Origin: Fremontodendron californicum
Taxonomy: Eukaryota; Streptophyta; Magnoliopsida; Malvales; Malvaceae
Length of the DNA: 64,000 bases
Assembly (NCBI GenBank): GCA_030761205.1
Contig: JAULJL010000003.1
Coordinates: forward strand, 2,108,001-2,172,000
Direction of reading: 5' to 3'
The translations under genes and the position numbers were made by a program. The notes under the pieces were generated by a model. The model saw only the letters and a program-made list of their open reading frames with translations, made no database searches and had not been told where the DNA came from. Positions 38,801 to 52,700 of this stretch are shown here, piece after piece; positions within the stretch are counted from its first letter, which is position 1, and each line of letters starts with the position of its first letter.

Positions 38801-40796
38801 GCTGAATCAATGCAAATGCTTGTTGGCCCTCAGAGATTGAGAGAGCATCGCTAACAGCTGTTTCATGATTTGTTTTTTCCACCACTTCCAACTTGCCTTC
38901 ACCTATTACTCTAATAAATATAGTAATTGCATTTGTTTTAATTGCAAATATTCCTGTGATTGATGAAGGTATTATTACTGCCGGTCCCAAAGAATCCTCG
39001 ACAAGATTCGAAATGGGTGTCTGTTCAAAACTAATTTTTCCCTTTTGAAAACTTATTGTTAGCAAAATTGACCCTGTGGAATCAAGAGCCACAACTGCCT
39101 CACTAGAAACTAGTGAAACTTCTCTCAAAAACCCACCAGAAAAGGCTGCACTTTCATGCTTCAACAACTCTCCATTCCTGGCATTGATTTGATACATCTC
39201 AAACTGGGATGAAGCAGCAAATCCTACAATGTATACTAAATCACTGCCAGGAGGCTGAATTACCTGCTGAGCCTCAAAGCTGCAAGTAGCATGGCAATGT
39301 AAAAATCAATGATACCATTATCTTCAAAGGGGAGTGGGTGCAGGGAAAAGTTGTTGAAATGTAAAACTTTCGAATTGGACTAACCTTTCTGCTTCAAAAT
39401 CCTTCTTCCAAAGAAGCTCACCATCTAGGCAAGAAACAGCATTGAGACGGCCATTGCTAAAAACGATGACTACATTATCCTTCTCAATTTTCAAGTTTGT
39501 CTGCACAACATTAATATAGTCAATCACATATGCTTCTAGGATTATAGAATGAATTATATAATTTCTATCAACAACACTAAAAACAATTTTAAAGGCCAGT
39601 CAAAAAGGCAGGACATGATGTTCTATTGGAAGATAAAAGTTACAACAATAAGAAATGTTCAACAAAGCACACTTCTGTACATAAACTACCCTCGTTTGAT
39701 TGAATGTGCTACAGACAATTAAAAACTTTTAGATGAAAGTTTAGCAAGAATAATCTTGATTGTATAACAGAGCATCGAATAGAGTAGGGCAAGGTAGAGA
39801 TTTCAGAGACCATGATCCACTGAAAACAGACTCTGTGTCAAAGAATAGGAACAAAAATGATGTTAATTGGAAAGATTCTTGCAAATGAAAATTCTGATGC
39901 TAACCGGCACTAATAACAATGATTTTGAGTGCTTTGGACCCTGAAGAGAAGATTCCCACACCATCTGCCCATCTGGAAGGTTCCATGCTCTTAAAATACT
40001 TCCTCCCGATGAAAGGGTAATGACATCTGCAAGAATGAAATTTATTCAAAACTTAATCAGCTGTACAAGCAAGAAGTCACACCTTTCCTTGCTGAACCCA
40101 GAAGGAGAAACCAACAGTTAATCAAACAAAATATCAGATCAACACTCAACAAACACAAGTTGGAAGCGGAATCGAGTAATACAAGTAGCTAACAATCAAA
40201 AACCAACTCAAATTTAAAAACTTAAGCCATACAAGATTTTTCGTTAAAGTAAATATGGATAGGGCATACTTACATTTTCCAAGAGCGATATCAATTCCAT
40301 CGATAACATCATTAGACCCAAGAACATGTCTCCAAACTACATAAAACAACCAACCATAATCCCAATAAGAATTTAGTAGTAACTGAAAAAGAAAATTATA
40401 AATTAAATAAGTAATTGAATAGGATTGGGCTTACAAATCTCGCCGTGGCGGAGATCAAGTGAGGCTATAACGTTCTCTTCGGTAGATACTACGACTCGTT
40501 TTCGACCAGTTTTCTGAGTGTGAAACACTGCTTGCTTCACTTTCCCGATGTATTGTTGATGCCTGAGATTAAACAATTAAGTAGAATAAACAATTATAAA
40601 AAAAGAAGAATTAAAGCTAAATTTGAATCGATTTCAACGAAGTAAAGATAGCGAGAATTGTTAATTTTAAATTTAAAGTGTGAAATTGAACTTACCAATC
40701 CATGAGACCTACTTGATCTTCGTAAAGAGAAAGGATCGGACTTAGAGAAGAGAAGAAGAAGAGAAAAAAGAGAATAAGAAAAGACCTAATCGCCAT
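35194..40796 (-). CDS. EMC1: ER membrane protein complex subunit 1
   Basis: Exons: 40696-40796, 40435-40562, 40274-40336, 39905-40026, 39385-39500, 38472-39279, 37309-38040, 36668-36889, 36488-36583, 36202-36396, 35915-36028, 35194-35454. They sum to 2958 bases, 985 aa, with all phases consistent. The start is MAIRSFLILFFLFFLFF, a signal peptide. The N-terminal two thirds is a PQQ-like beta-propeller (repeated SLDLRHGEIFW, SCLDGELLWKKDF, TGDGRIVW blades). The C-terminal region holds the DUF1620-type domain. One transmembrane helix (YALLLITIVALVAAIFVTWI) lies near the C-terminus, followed by a charged lysine-rich tail. Family knowledge: EMC1 is the large lumenal scaffold of the ER insertase for tail-anchored and multipass proteins. 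The length matches the usual plant EMC1 (about 980 aa). The last intron holds a CTATGTT-type MITE. Confidence 0.95.
35550..35745. mobile_element. MITE, CTATGTT...AACATAG family, copy 1
   Basis: The element spans 35558-35737, opening CTATGTTGTTCCGACTC and closing GAGTCCGAGTAACATAG as near-perfect inverted ends. GTTTCAGC is duplicated exactly on both flanks (35550-35557 and 35738-35745). It lies in the last intron of EMC1. No coding capacity. Confidence 0.8.
35833..35861. repeat. (AT)n microsatellite in EMC1 intron
   Basis: A pure AT run lies in the last intron of EMC1, about 100 bp past the MITE. Similar runs lie at 33560-33576, 42738-42769 and 49451-49480. Confidence 0.8.
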
Positions 40797-42309
40797 GGCT
40801 AATGGCTATGAAGATTGAAGAATAATCTGCCTCTCTCTAGCTGTCGGAGGGAAAGAGAAACAGATCTGAGAAAGTCGGGAGGGGAGGAGTTTGCGAGGAC
40901 TAGCGACTTTCGACTCCTACACTGCTTCAGCTTTACTTACATAAAAGCCGGCTTCAATTAGTTTCTTTTTTTTCTTCTTTTAGTATTATATTTTTGGTGA
41001 ATATAAATTATACATTTTGAAAAAAGAAAATTCTAGTAATTTAATTATGTAACTATAATTAATAATCGAAAAATGTTAATAAGTGTCTATAAACATTAGT
41101 TAAAATGCTATATATATAAAAAATAATTAATGTATTATTATTTTTTTAATTCAGTAAAAATAATATATTAAATGTAAAAAAAAATTTGAAATGATAAATA
41201 AATAATTTTTTCTTAATAATTTTAAAAAATTAACAAAAAAAACTTATTTTAACAATTAAAGATTTTTTTTGGGAATTTTCTCATTGGATTTCTTTTCAAA
41301 TATAAACTTTACTTAAAAACCACCACTTAAATCTTCTTTGATAGGATATTACCAAAAAAATGTGAATTAATTTAAAAAACTAAAGGCTCCCTTTTCAATT
41401 TGAGTGACAAGATTATGAAAGATTGGAAGTCAAGAATAAATCGTTTGTACTTCTTCTTATATGACAATAATAAAATAAAATACGTTTAAATATAAAAAAA
41501 GTTAAACTAAAATTAAATAATCATTCAAATCCTTATAATTTTATTACAATCAATTAAACACTCAAATGTATACTTTCATCCAATTGAATATTTGATGGAC
41601 GCACATTGATTAACGATTATCATCAATTTTTATTCAATTGAAAACTCAATTAAATGAAAATAAATATATGAAAACTCAATTGATTGTAATAAAATGATAA
41701 AAAATTAATTAATTTTTTAATTTTAATTCATTATCTTTTTATATATTTAAGGCAGTAAAATAAAATGTCATTTTAGGTTGAAGTTAAGAGATAGGAGTGG
41801 GTTGAGGAAGGATTTAATTATGTTTTTAAGTGCATTAATGCTCCCTTGAGGAAACAACTGACATCCTAAGAAGGAGCAAACTCTGACTGATATAAAAGAC
41901 AGAAATGTGGCACTAACATGAAAAAATATAAAACAATTTAATTATACAAATATAAATGTACTCCTTTGACATCTGGAATCTATTTGGAGAAAAAGAAATT
42001 TCTATAATCACAGTACTAGTTAGCCCTAATCTTTGCTGTAGTACTTCCTGTTTTGATGTGAACTTTTCCAGTCTTGAAAGCAGATTTTTTCCCAACAAAG
42101 TCCCTGTTTCTTTGGTTTTTCTCCTTTGGGCACTAGCAAATGCGAATTTGACAGGTGACCACTTTGAAACTTTAAATCCAACTTAGCAATCATAACTCGT
42201 ATTCGTATATGTACCCAGATATTGCTGAACTTTACAAAGTAGCAGAATAGGTTGTGACGGAAAAAGATAGATTACTTATAAAATTTATGAAAATTTAATC
42301 TTACGAAGT
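40797..42309. other. EMC1 promoter and intergenic spacer
   Basis: The EMC1 5' leader and promoter lie at 40797-40960, with a CTCTCTC run near 40829. The rest is AT-rich (TTTAAATA-like) spacer with no gene-like frame, ending at the tRNA gene. Confidence 0.6.
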
Positions 42310-42391
42310 GTCGATATGTCCGAGTGGTTAAGGAGACAGACTCGAAATCTGTTGGGCATTGCCTGCGCAGGTTCGAATCCTGCTGTCGACG
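42310..42391 (+). tRNA. tRNA-Ser: tRNA-Ser(CGA)
   Basis: The full cloverleaf can be drawn. The 7-bp acceptor stem GTCGATA pairs with TGTCGAC (one G-U). The anticodon arm ACAGA/TCTGT has a 7-base loop CTCGAAA and anticodon CGA at 42343-42345. A long variable arm follows, as in class II serine tRNAs. The T-arm includes GGTTCGAATCC, which is also the B box (42370-42380), and TGTCCGAGTGG gives the A box. There is no intron and no CCA is encoded, as expected for a nuclear plant tRNA gene. Confidence 0.95.
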
Positions 42392-42394
42392 TGC

Positions 42395-42400
42395 TTTTTT
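42395..42400 (+). terminator. Pol III oligo-T terminator
   Basis: Six T residues start four bases after the tRNA-Ser discriminator base, the usual RNA polymerase III stop signal. Confidence 0.8.
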
Positions 42401-42736
42401 CTTCTATCTAATCTTCCATTCTTTTTGCCCTGTTCAATTAATATGCCAGACACACCCTTTCTTTTGCATGGAGGTTATGCTAATACAGTAATACTAATAC
42501 CCCTCAAGAATCTCGGACATTTCTCTCTCTTTTTTTATTTGATATTTGCATTTCTCTTTTTTACACCAAAAGGATTGCAGTACAAATTTTCCTCGATTTG
42601 TCTGTCTTGCTGGTTAGCAAAAGTTTCCATGCCTTGAGGTTATGTTCCACATTCACATGCATGAACTTTGCATAAATATGTACTTGCTGGAATTCAACTG
42701 AAATGTTTAATAAGAGTAATTCTTTCCTTATTTTGT

Positions 42737-42774
<38 letters not shown>

Positions 42775-43902
42775 TCCCAAAGATTATTCAGAAAAGGGTA
42801 TTAGGGTATTGATCATATAGAGAATGAGAGTGCAACTGACTTTTGCATTCTCTTTCTTCAAATTGATCTTTTCTTCACTCTCTCAACAACCCATGGGCCA
42901 TGGCCATGGATCTCCAAAATGGTTCCCAACCTAGCTAGACTTGATCCGGGTGGCGTTTCTCTATGGCTCCTTCTGTCCTTCATTGCCTGCGTTCTTCAAT
43001 TATGGCTGCCTTTTGTCATCTTTAATCACCCTCTTGCCTCACTTTCTCTTTCTCAATCTTCTCCATTGTTTTCATCGATTTATAATATACTATATCTCTT
43101 CTTTGTTTTCTCAGTATGTTGGATCAGAAGAGGCCAATTTTGACCTGGGTTTTTTTTTCTACTTCTCTGCATGCTAATTCGATATGCAATTTGCTGCTGC
43201 TGTTTTGGCTTCCAAGCCATCAGTTGATCGCCTGGTTTCTCAACTCAGACTAAAGGCCCCAACATGCCATGAATGGCATCGACGCCAAAAACTGATCAAG
43301 AACATAAAAGAAATAATCTAAAGATTGCATGCAGCGCGACAGTATACGATCACCACATGAAAGAAATTAAGATACGACAAAATAAGTAGCAAAATGCATT
43401 ATTGTCAACTTAGGAGGAGGTGGGGGAGAGGAGAGGGGACAGTTCATTAAAATTTTTGGCGAATATTGATTGAAGTTATTAAGATGATTAATTGTACTTT
43501 AATTCTAAAAATAGGATTGGTTGCACTTCATTGTCTTATTAATTGAATAATAATCTCGTTAAAATTAGTAGTTTTTAGAAATATTAATAGGGTTTTGCTA
43601 ACGAGTGCCCTTAGGACATTTGTTAAAGTTAGTTAATATACTATTTATAGTAATAATATTGTATTAAATGCAAAAGTTGACAACTTTATTCATCATTTTC
43701 AATGCATTGGATATATAGTAATCTTAACAAATGCCCTAAAAGCACTTGTTAGCAAAATCCATATTGATAATTAAGACAATATTATTGCATGCTTGTTTAG
43801 TCAAACTTCACTCAAACATACAGATTTGAGAGTTGAAACTCCCAAGAGTCCAGACTTTTTTCTTTTCTTTCTTTCTGGTTTTTCAGATTCTTGGGATTTT
43901 CC
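42401..43902. other. Intergenic spacer upstream of VTE1 remnant
   Basis: Holds an (AT)n run at about 42738-42769, C/T-rich sequence near 42850-43180 with frames that show no family resemblance, a G-rich AGGAGGTGGGGGAGAGG patch at about 43411-43430, and the GGGTTTTGCTAA MITE at 43589-43763. No gene is supported. Confidence 0.6.
43589..43763. mobile_element. MITE, GGGTTTTGCTAACGAG ends, best copy
   Basis: It starts AGGGTTTTGCTAACGAG and ends CACTTGTTAGCAAAATCC, a clear terminal inverted repeat. The flanks ATATTAAT and ATATTGAT match at 7 of 8 positions and may be the target duplication. The core contains the 'gttagttaatatactatttatagta' segment shared with the copy at 10.0 kb. The superfamily is not assigned. 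Confidence 0.7.
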
Positions 43903-44535
43903 ATGGACCCAAACATTTACTCAATCAACGAGCTTCACCATTTATCGTCTTGTTATATCCGGTTTCGCTCTATAAACTCCAAACCCAGCGTTAAATTCTC
44001 TAGATCTTCAACCTTGAATGGATTCTCTCCTCCACGCCTCCGCCCTCTCAGGATAGGGTTTAGATTGAATTCGCGGAGCCTGCAGCTCCGTTTACGAGAC
44101 TGAAACCAAAACTTCTTCGCCTGCAGCCGAGATCCCCGTCTCCGTCAATCTGGTTAATGTCCCCACACCGGCTAATCGAGACACTCGAACTCCTCACAGC
44201 GGGTGCGACTTGTCTTTAATGAATTTGAATAATCACAAATGTTATTAAAATATATGAGTCAATTACTAAACTAATCTTATAATTCAACATATAAAATTAT
44301 TATTTATTTTTCTTAAAAATCTTCACTTGGCTCCTAATAGGCTAATAACTTTAAAATTGTCATTTATTTCATTATTTTTTTTAAATTAATTCTATTTCTT
44401 AATTTTTTTAAAATTTTTTATATTTCCAAGAAAGCAATTTAATTGCTATATCAAACAACAAAACAGTTCAATCAATTAACATGAGAGCTAAAACAAACAA
44501 AGTTCCTAGGTGAAGAGAGTTAATCCCTAGGAGTC

Positions 44536-45170
44536 GTCATGACTTATACATATTGATAGCATCTGGACAAACATTTCTTAGTCCCATTATTCTCATTCTG
44601 ATGATCTCCTTTATATGCTCGATAATTGTTGCTTATGTGGATTGAGTTTGTTTGAAGCATCTGTTGTTCCTCTCCTTCCATATCAAATAAATGTAACTCC
44701 ATGCTAAGCGCAAGATAACAGAAATTAACGTTTTTCTTCTGAGCCTGCTTGTTGCCCACTGTAGCTCTAATTGCCAATTATTGACTCTTCTTTGCAGTTG
44801 CCATAGTTTGAGGATATTTCCCCATATTTCTTTGGAGAAGGCACATTCAAAGAATATGTGGTTCCGAGTCTCCTGCTCAGCTTAAAATAACTCACATTTG
44901 CCATCAACTTTCATGCCCCATGATATCAGTCTGTTCTTGGTTGGTAGTCTGTCAAGGATGGCCATCCAAACCACCAGTGCATGCTTGAGAATATGTGAGG
45001 GAAACTAGATCAACCTGTCCCAAACCACTTTTCCCTGTCTTATCCTGAGCTCATCCCAAACCTTGGCCACCATATATCTGTCTCAAGGAACTTCCAAATT
45101 AAGGCTCTATTTTAGCTTTTTCCATATCCAACTGCTTCTCTGTGTAAAAGGAACCTGCCACACTATCCTT
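44536..45170 (-). mobile_element. LINE fragment, reverse-transcriptase zinc-binding end
   Basis: The minus strand, read across two frames, gives stretches typical of the C-terminal zf-RVT region of plant LINE-1 elements: WxDR.I.FPH, then AILDRLPTKNRLISWGMKVDG, a cysteine-rich KCELF...ETRNHIFFECAFSKEIW block, and LAWSYIYLIWKERNNRCF. In-frame stops and frame jumps show it is dead. It lies in intron 1 of the VTE1 remnant, antisense to it. Confidence 0.75.
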
Positions 45171-46606
45171 CCTTTAAGCACGTAAGCATGATACATTTTT
45201 TAAACTCTTAGTACGTAAAACTCTTTTTTTAAAATTTTATATTTTGAATATTATTTATATTTAGCTTGTTTGATTCATTTTATATAAATATAATTTTATC
45301 AATTATAACTTTGAAAATGAGAAAATAAAACCAAGTAATAAAAAACTTTTATGAATAATTTCTCATAATTAATAATACAAAACTTTTAAAATTGATTTCT
45401 TTGCATAGTTATTTTTATAGTGGGTATTATTTTAATAGTATAAAATCCAATAATACAAAAACTTTTATATTACAAATAAATCTAATTCATTTATTTATAT
45501 TGTAGATATTTTTGTATATTTTCAAAAAAAAAAATTGAAACTAACAATTTTTTTTTTTTTTTACCGAAATATAAGGGGTCGAGGCATTTTGGGTATTACA
45601 TGAGAAATACATGCTTAAGATGACGGATTTTCTAACGGTGACTTAACCGAAGGATTTTGTATACTATCAAATTGATAATTTTGAGACGAGATATCATTTT
45701 CTCAAATTAATGGACTAACTTGAATTAAGATAAAAAAAACTGAAGGACTGGATGAAATTTACCCAAATATTAACTATAAAAAAAAAAACTCTTTCATTTT
45801 GTTATTTACAGAAACCATATGTTTAATTATTCAAATATATCCTATCCAAAAAAAAATTATTCAAATATAAATGACACTTCTTGTTATTTGCTTTTGTACT
45901 TTAAAGAAAAAATTTTCAGTAACTGCAGTTTGGAGGAAATTTATAGACTTTTCTACGATCATGATTTTTTTTTTTGGGGATTAATCTATCAAGTATTAAG
46001 GAAGTGTAGTTCTGCTATAGTCTAAATTACAAGTGCTAAAATATTAATACCAGGTTTTCCTCAAGGCTACCGTTAATGGTGATAAGCTAACCAAGGCTAT
46101 GTTTTATATAATTCCAATTGATGAAAAGCTTTTGTTGTATACAGGTATCACTTTGATGGAACTAAACGACAATTTTTTGAGGGTTGGTACTTTAAGGTAT
46201 CAATCCCAGAAGGAAAACAGAGCTTTTGCTTCATGTTCACAGTGGAGAATCCTGCATTTAGGAGGAAACTAACGCCATGGGAAACGCTGCAGCGTGGGCC
46301 TAGATTTACAGGAGTTGGGGCTCAAATTCTTGGTGCTTATGACAAGTATTTATGCCAATACACTGAGGAATCTCAAAACTTTTGGGGAAGTAAGTTTTCT
46401 GCGTTTTGGCTTCATAAGATTTTTAATCTAAGATCTGATCTTATTATGAAAACCCATTGTGCCTGAGCTTTTTAATCATGTAGTAATTCAACTTTGATCT
46501 ATTAGGTGTAAATGTCACTTATTTATATAGTTCCTGCAACTTTGACTTCATTGTAAAATATTTTATTCTTTTCTCTTTCAATCGAAAATAGCATTTATGG
46601 TTGGGA

Positions 46607-46792
46607 CTTGGGAGCTATGTTACTCAAAAACACGGGTTTGAGTGTTGGATATGGGTATGTTCAATTTTTTAAGTTTTTTCATGTATTTGAAAGTTCATAT
46701 ACCCATACCCATGTCCGAATATATGTTGAACATAGGTGTCGAACACGGGTATTTTAAGAAAAAAGAAGAACAGGAGCAACATAGGTTGGGAG
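46607..46792. mobile_element. MITE, CTATGTT family, copy 2
   Basis: The element at 46615-46784 opens CTATGTTACTC and closes GGAGCAACATAG. The flanks CTTGGGAG and GTTGGGAG agree at 7 of 8 positions. It lies in intron 2 of the VTE1 remnant. Confidence 0.7.
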
Positions 46793-48195
46793 CTACCTCC
46801 TATAATTGTTCTTGGATATGTAGTAAGTTGGTAGGTTAATCTATATGAATATGTTCTCACGCATTTGCCCTGAACTTTGAAATAAAATGCTGATACATCA
46901 ATTTCTTTTTACCAAGGATATTTAACTCAATGTTGATTCACTTCAACCTCTGAATTTTATTGCACTGTGATGTTTCATCCATTTTATACACCATAGTCAC
47001 TTAATCCTTTGGTTTTGCTAGACTTTAGCTATGCAAAACATGTAGTGAGTCATATCTGGTTTGCATCAGTTTTCAGAGATTCTTTTCAATTGTTTTGAAC
47101 TTTTAGTTTTGGGCTATTCAAATTTTTTATTATGGCCTCTCATTAGAAACTCTGTGGTTTTCCAAGCATCATGTTTATTACTGAGTGTAATTAACTTTTC
47201 TTTGGACTTCAGCAAAAGGTTCTGTTTCCTCTATGTTTTTTTTTTTTTTTTAGTTAATAACAAGATATGAGTTCTTGAACAGTTAAGCATCTCTATAACC
47301 CGTTGTTGAAATTTTTATAAAACTCAATTGTATCAATTTAGTTGTTAGCTAGAGTTAGTCTAGTATTATCTCATTCTGTCTTTGGTTTTTTTTCCAGTTT
47401 TTACCTTTATCGTGCAGTCATAATATGTATAAATGGCAGTGTTCTATGCCTAATTAACAACTTTTTAATGCATAGGCAGGCATGAGCTAATATTGGGGAA
47501 TACTTTTTTAGCCAACAAAGACTCACGACCTCCAAGTAAGGAGGTTCCTCCTCAGGTCAATAAGCAGTTTTTGGATTCTACTCTTTGAAGGAAAATGCCT
47601 GCAAAGCAAGCCTCAATGCTGCTGTTATGAGTTAATTTATGTTGGTTAATCTTGATCCTTATGGTTGTTCCTTGTAGGAATTCAATAGAATAGTTTTGGA
47701 AGGCTTTCAAGTTAGCCCACTTTGGCACCAAGGCTTTATTCATGATGATGGCATGTGCCTCCTCATATTGAACCCATAAGCATGATTTTAATATTAATTT
47801 AATAAATACTTCCTTTGTTTTTATCTACTTCATTTTTGCTTTTTATACAGAAACATAAAGCATTTAACTCTATCAGTGAATATGTATCAGACTTGTGTGC
47901 CAGGATGTGAAGAAACAGCAGATACTTTTTCTGGATATCTTAAAAGATTAATAGTATTATGGCTTTGTGAGAAGTATCAAAGAAGTGTTATTTTGATGGT
48001 TGATGTGCTTTTGCTCCCTTGTAGAAGTATTCTTGCTGCATAGTTACAAGTTCTCTCCCTTGTTTAATCTTTTGGCATAACAAACATGCCATCAGAACAG
48101 AAGTGGTTCTCCCATCAAGTCCCATTTCCTATTTTTATTCAAAAGTCTATGTTGTGATAAAATTACTTTTTAGGTTAATCAAAACTATAGAATGA

Positions 48196-48561
<366 letters not shown>

Positions 48562-48564
48562 TGA

Positions 48565-48762
<198 letters not shown>

Positions 48763-49450
48763 TGAATGCTTAGCTAACAAGTGACCATGTCGTCCCAAGA
48801 CATTTTTGGTTGTGTTAGGTTTTCCATTGAATCAAGCTTAACCCTTTCGGTTTTAATCATGGTGATTTCATCATTTACATATTACTACAGGCTCAATGTA
48901 ATGTCTTCGAAGGTGCAAATGGAGAAGTTGCTCTGACTGCTGGTGGTGGATTGAGGCAACTGCCTGGCCTGACTGAGACCTTTGAAAATGCTGCAATGGT
49001 ACTTCATCAGTTTTGGCAATTTTTATGTTTGCTTTGCTTCTGTTAATGATTCCTGTAGCATTGAAAGAATTTTGTTGGACAGAAAATAAGATATCAGCGA
49101 CAGAATGGAGGGAAAGGAGGAGAGTGGGGGAATGTATTCATAATGGTTTCTTTTGACCATAATGCAAGTCCTAGTGTTGATTTTGCCATTTTGGATATTT
49201 ATCATTAACTTTGCCCATTGTTTGATTTGTCAATATTAGGTTATCAGTTGGTCTGCTCTTGTTTCCTAATGTCCCAGAGGACTGGTTCTCAAGTATTATT
49301 ATTGTTGTTTTACTATCATGTGTCAAGAGAAAGAGTTAAAACCGCATCATCTTTTTCATGTTTTACTTGTCTTGTATGGTGATATCCTTAATAGTTTTAA
49401 GAATTGAACTTGACATTGTCACGTCATATATGCCTTGTAATCAGAGCAAA

Positions 49451-49485
<35 letters not shown>

Positions 49486-49486
<1 letters not shown>

Positions 49487-49737
49487 GAAGAAAGGTTTTG
49501 TTATTTCTTATTTTTGAACTAGTCTATTACAAGGTATTTATACATGAAGGAAGGGTTTACTTAATCCCTAAAAGATAGGAATTTGATAGTATTTACAGCT
49601 AATTTCAAGCTGGAAATCCCTGATTTCCAGCCTTGGGTTTCCAGCTGGAAATCCCTGATTTCCAGCATAGGGTTTCAAGCTGGAAATCCCTGATTTCCAG
49701 CCTTGGGATTCCAGCTGTCAATCCCTGATTTCCAGCA
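49486..49737 (-). repeat. 3' LTR of the copia element
   Basis: TG...CA ended, 252 bp. It contains four 23-bp palindromes (arms GCTGGAAATC / GATTTCCAGC around a CCT centre; the fourth has two changes in one arm) at 49609, 49644, 49679 and 49714, spaced exactly 35 bp. In element orientation they sit at the outer U3 end. Confidence 0.95.
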
Positions 49738-49744
49738 CTCCCCC

Positions 49745-52700
49745 TCAAGCTGGGGAGTAGATATTTTCCATCCCTAGCTTGCCTACAATCTGCTGAAATG
49801 CTGAACTCATCAGTCCTTTAGTTAAGACATCTGCTAGCTGGTTCTTTGTAGAAATATAGGGAGTGCAAATCAATCCACTTTCAAGTTTCTCCTTAATGAA
49901 ATGTCTGTCAACCTCCACATGTTTAGTTCTGTCGTGCTGAACTGGATTGTGAGCTATGTTGATTGCAGACTTATTATCACAATACAACTTCATTGGAGTC
50001 TCCCATTTAATCTTCAAGTCATCTAGTATAATTTTGAGCCATAACAGTTCACAAATACCTTGTGCCATTGATCGAAATTCTGCCTCAGCACTAGATCTTG
50101 CTACAACTGGTTGTTTCTTACTCCTCCAGGTTACCAAATTTCCGCCAATGAAAGTACAATACCCAGATGTTGATCTTCTGTCAGTAACACAGCCAGCATA
50201 ACCGGCATCTGTGTATGCTTCTAGTTCCATTCTTGTGCCTTTTCTAAAGAGAACCCCTTTTTCTGGATTGCCTTTCAAATATTGTAGGATCCGGTATACT
50301 GCAGCGAGATGGACACCTTTAGGATTTTGCATGAACTGACTCACAACACTCACTGCATATGCAATGTCAGGTCGTGTGTGTGATAGATAGATTAGCTTCC
50401 CCACAAGTCTTTGGTACATGCCTTTGTCAGCTGGTTCTCCTTCCACAGATTCTCCTAATCTATGATTTGGCTCAATAGGCGTATCTGATGGTTTGCAACC
50501 AAGCTTACCTGTTTCTTTTAACAGATCAAGAACATATTTTTGCTGTGAAACAAAGATTCCTTCCTTGGACCGAGCTACTTCTATTCCTAAGAAGTACTTC
50601 AATTTTCCAAGGTCCTTTATTTCAAACTCTTTTGCTAAATACTTCCGAAGAGCCTCCTTTTCATCTGGATCATTCCCAGTTACAATTATATCGTCCACAT
50701 AAACTATCAATGCCGTGACTCCCCCTGAAGCCGAATGCTTGATAAACAATGTATGATCACCCTGACTCTGTTTGTACTTCATATTCACCATTGCTTTGGT
50801 AAATCTTCCAAACCATGCCCGGGGAGATTGTTTGAGCCCATACAATGCTTTTTTCAGTTTGCACACTTTGTTTTTGTCCAGATTTATTCCAAAACCAGGT
50901 GGTACTTCCATATAAATTTTCTCCTCAAGATCACCATGTAAGAAGGCGTTCTTCACATCGAACTGTTGTAAAGGCCAATCATAATTTGCTGCTAGGGATA
51001 ACAATACCCTTACTGTGTTCATCTTCGCCACTGGTGCAAATGTCTCTTGATAATCCACCCCATAGGTCTGTGTATATCCCTTGGCTACTAGTCTTGCTTT
51101 ATACCTCTCAATGGATCCATCCGACTTATACTTCACTGTGAAGACCCATTTGCATCCTACTAGTCTCTTTCCAGTTGGTAATTCTGTTAGTTCCCATGTT
51201 TTATTTTTCTCCAAGGCCTCCATTTCTACTCTCATTGCATGCTTCCATTCCTCTTTGCCAAGTGCCTGCGATATGGTCTGTGGGATGTCTACAGTGTTTA
51301 GATGGGTAAGAAAGGTTTTGTGTGGGGTTGATAATTTTTCAAATGACACAAAATGGGATAAATGATGTTGTGTGCATTTTCTAACACCTTTTCTTGTGGC
51401 TATGGGCAAATCTAAATCAAGAACAGTAGGGGATATCTCAGTAGAAGGACTTACCTCAGTTCCAAGTGACGATTTGGTTTCTTGAACTTGCACAGGATTG
51501 ATCACTGGCTTTATCCTTCTTGAGTAGACCTGTAGTGGCTTTGTGAGAGTAGGATTTATGAGCTCACAAGGTTCAGAGGTAAGTTGTCTTTCAGGAGTGG
51601 GTTCTGTTTGTACAGGAGATATTTTAACCACCATTGATGGTTCTCTCAAGAACAAATCCTTATCCTCCATAAATGATGCCTCCCCCTGAGGATAAGGGCT
51701 AGAAAAATAGCTTTCGTGTTCTGCAAAAGTAACATCAGCAGAGACATAGGTTTTACGAGTAATAGGATTGTAGCACTTGTACCCTTTTTGAGTAGGTGAA
51801 TATCCTATGAATACACACTTGACTGCTCTAGGATCTAACTTGCTTCGACTATTAGAGTGAACATGAACAAATGAGACACATCCAAAAACTCGAGGGACTA
51901 ACTTCATAGACATATTGAAATCTGAAAAATACTTAGAAAACACCTCCATTGGACTTTTAAAATCAAGAACTCGAGAGGGGATACGATTTATTAAATGAGC
52001 TGCAGTAAGGACTGCTTCCCCCCAAAAGGTTTTTGGAACATTTTGTTGAAACAAAAGAGCACGAACAGAGGCTAACAAATGACCATTTTTCCTTTCGGCA
52101 ACTCCATTTTGTTGGGGTGTGTCAACACAAGAAGATTCATGAATAATTCCCTCTTTTTGAAAGTATGGAGACAAAGTTTGATTAAAGTAGTCCCTAGCAT
52201 TATCAGTCCTCAACTTCTTAATTCTAACATTGAATTGAGTTTTGACCATTGTATGAAAAATAGGAAAAATGTTGCTCACATCAGATTTTTGTTTTAACAA
52301 ATAAATCCATGAAACTCGAGTACAGTCATCTATGAATGAGACAAACCAACGAGCCCCCGAAATGTTGGGAACTCGAGATGGACCCCAAATATCACTGTGA
52401 ATCAAAGAAAAAGGAACAGTAGTTCTTTTATTACTCAAAGGAAAGGACACACGTCGGTGTTTAGCAAATTCACAAACCTCACAGTGAAACTCATTTAAAC
52501 TAACATTCTTAAACAAAGATGGAAACATGACACTAAGAACACTAAAGGAAGGATGCCCAAGTCTAAAGTGGTAAAGCCAAATTTGGTCTTTATTGCAAGG
52601 AGAGTTATTGGAGAGAAACGAGATAGGTGATTTGTTTTCACTGTTCACTTGTTCACTAGGTAACTCAAGATAATAAAGGCCATGTCTCACCTTAGCATGT

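Noticed and set aside
42919..43177. Hydrophobic plus-strand frames after the tRNA gene
   Set aside because: Overlapping frames in T/C-rich sequence give the hydrophobic look; no conserved domain.
49609..49736. Evenly spaced repeats as a CRISPR-like array
   Set aside because: They are inside a retrotransposon LTR of a plant genome, the intervening segments are similar to each other, and no cas genes exist.
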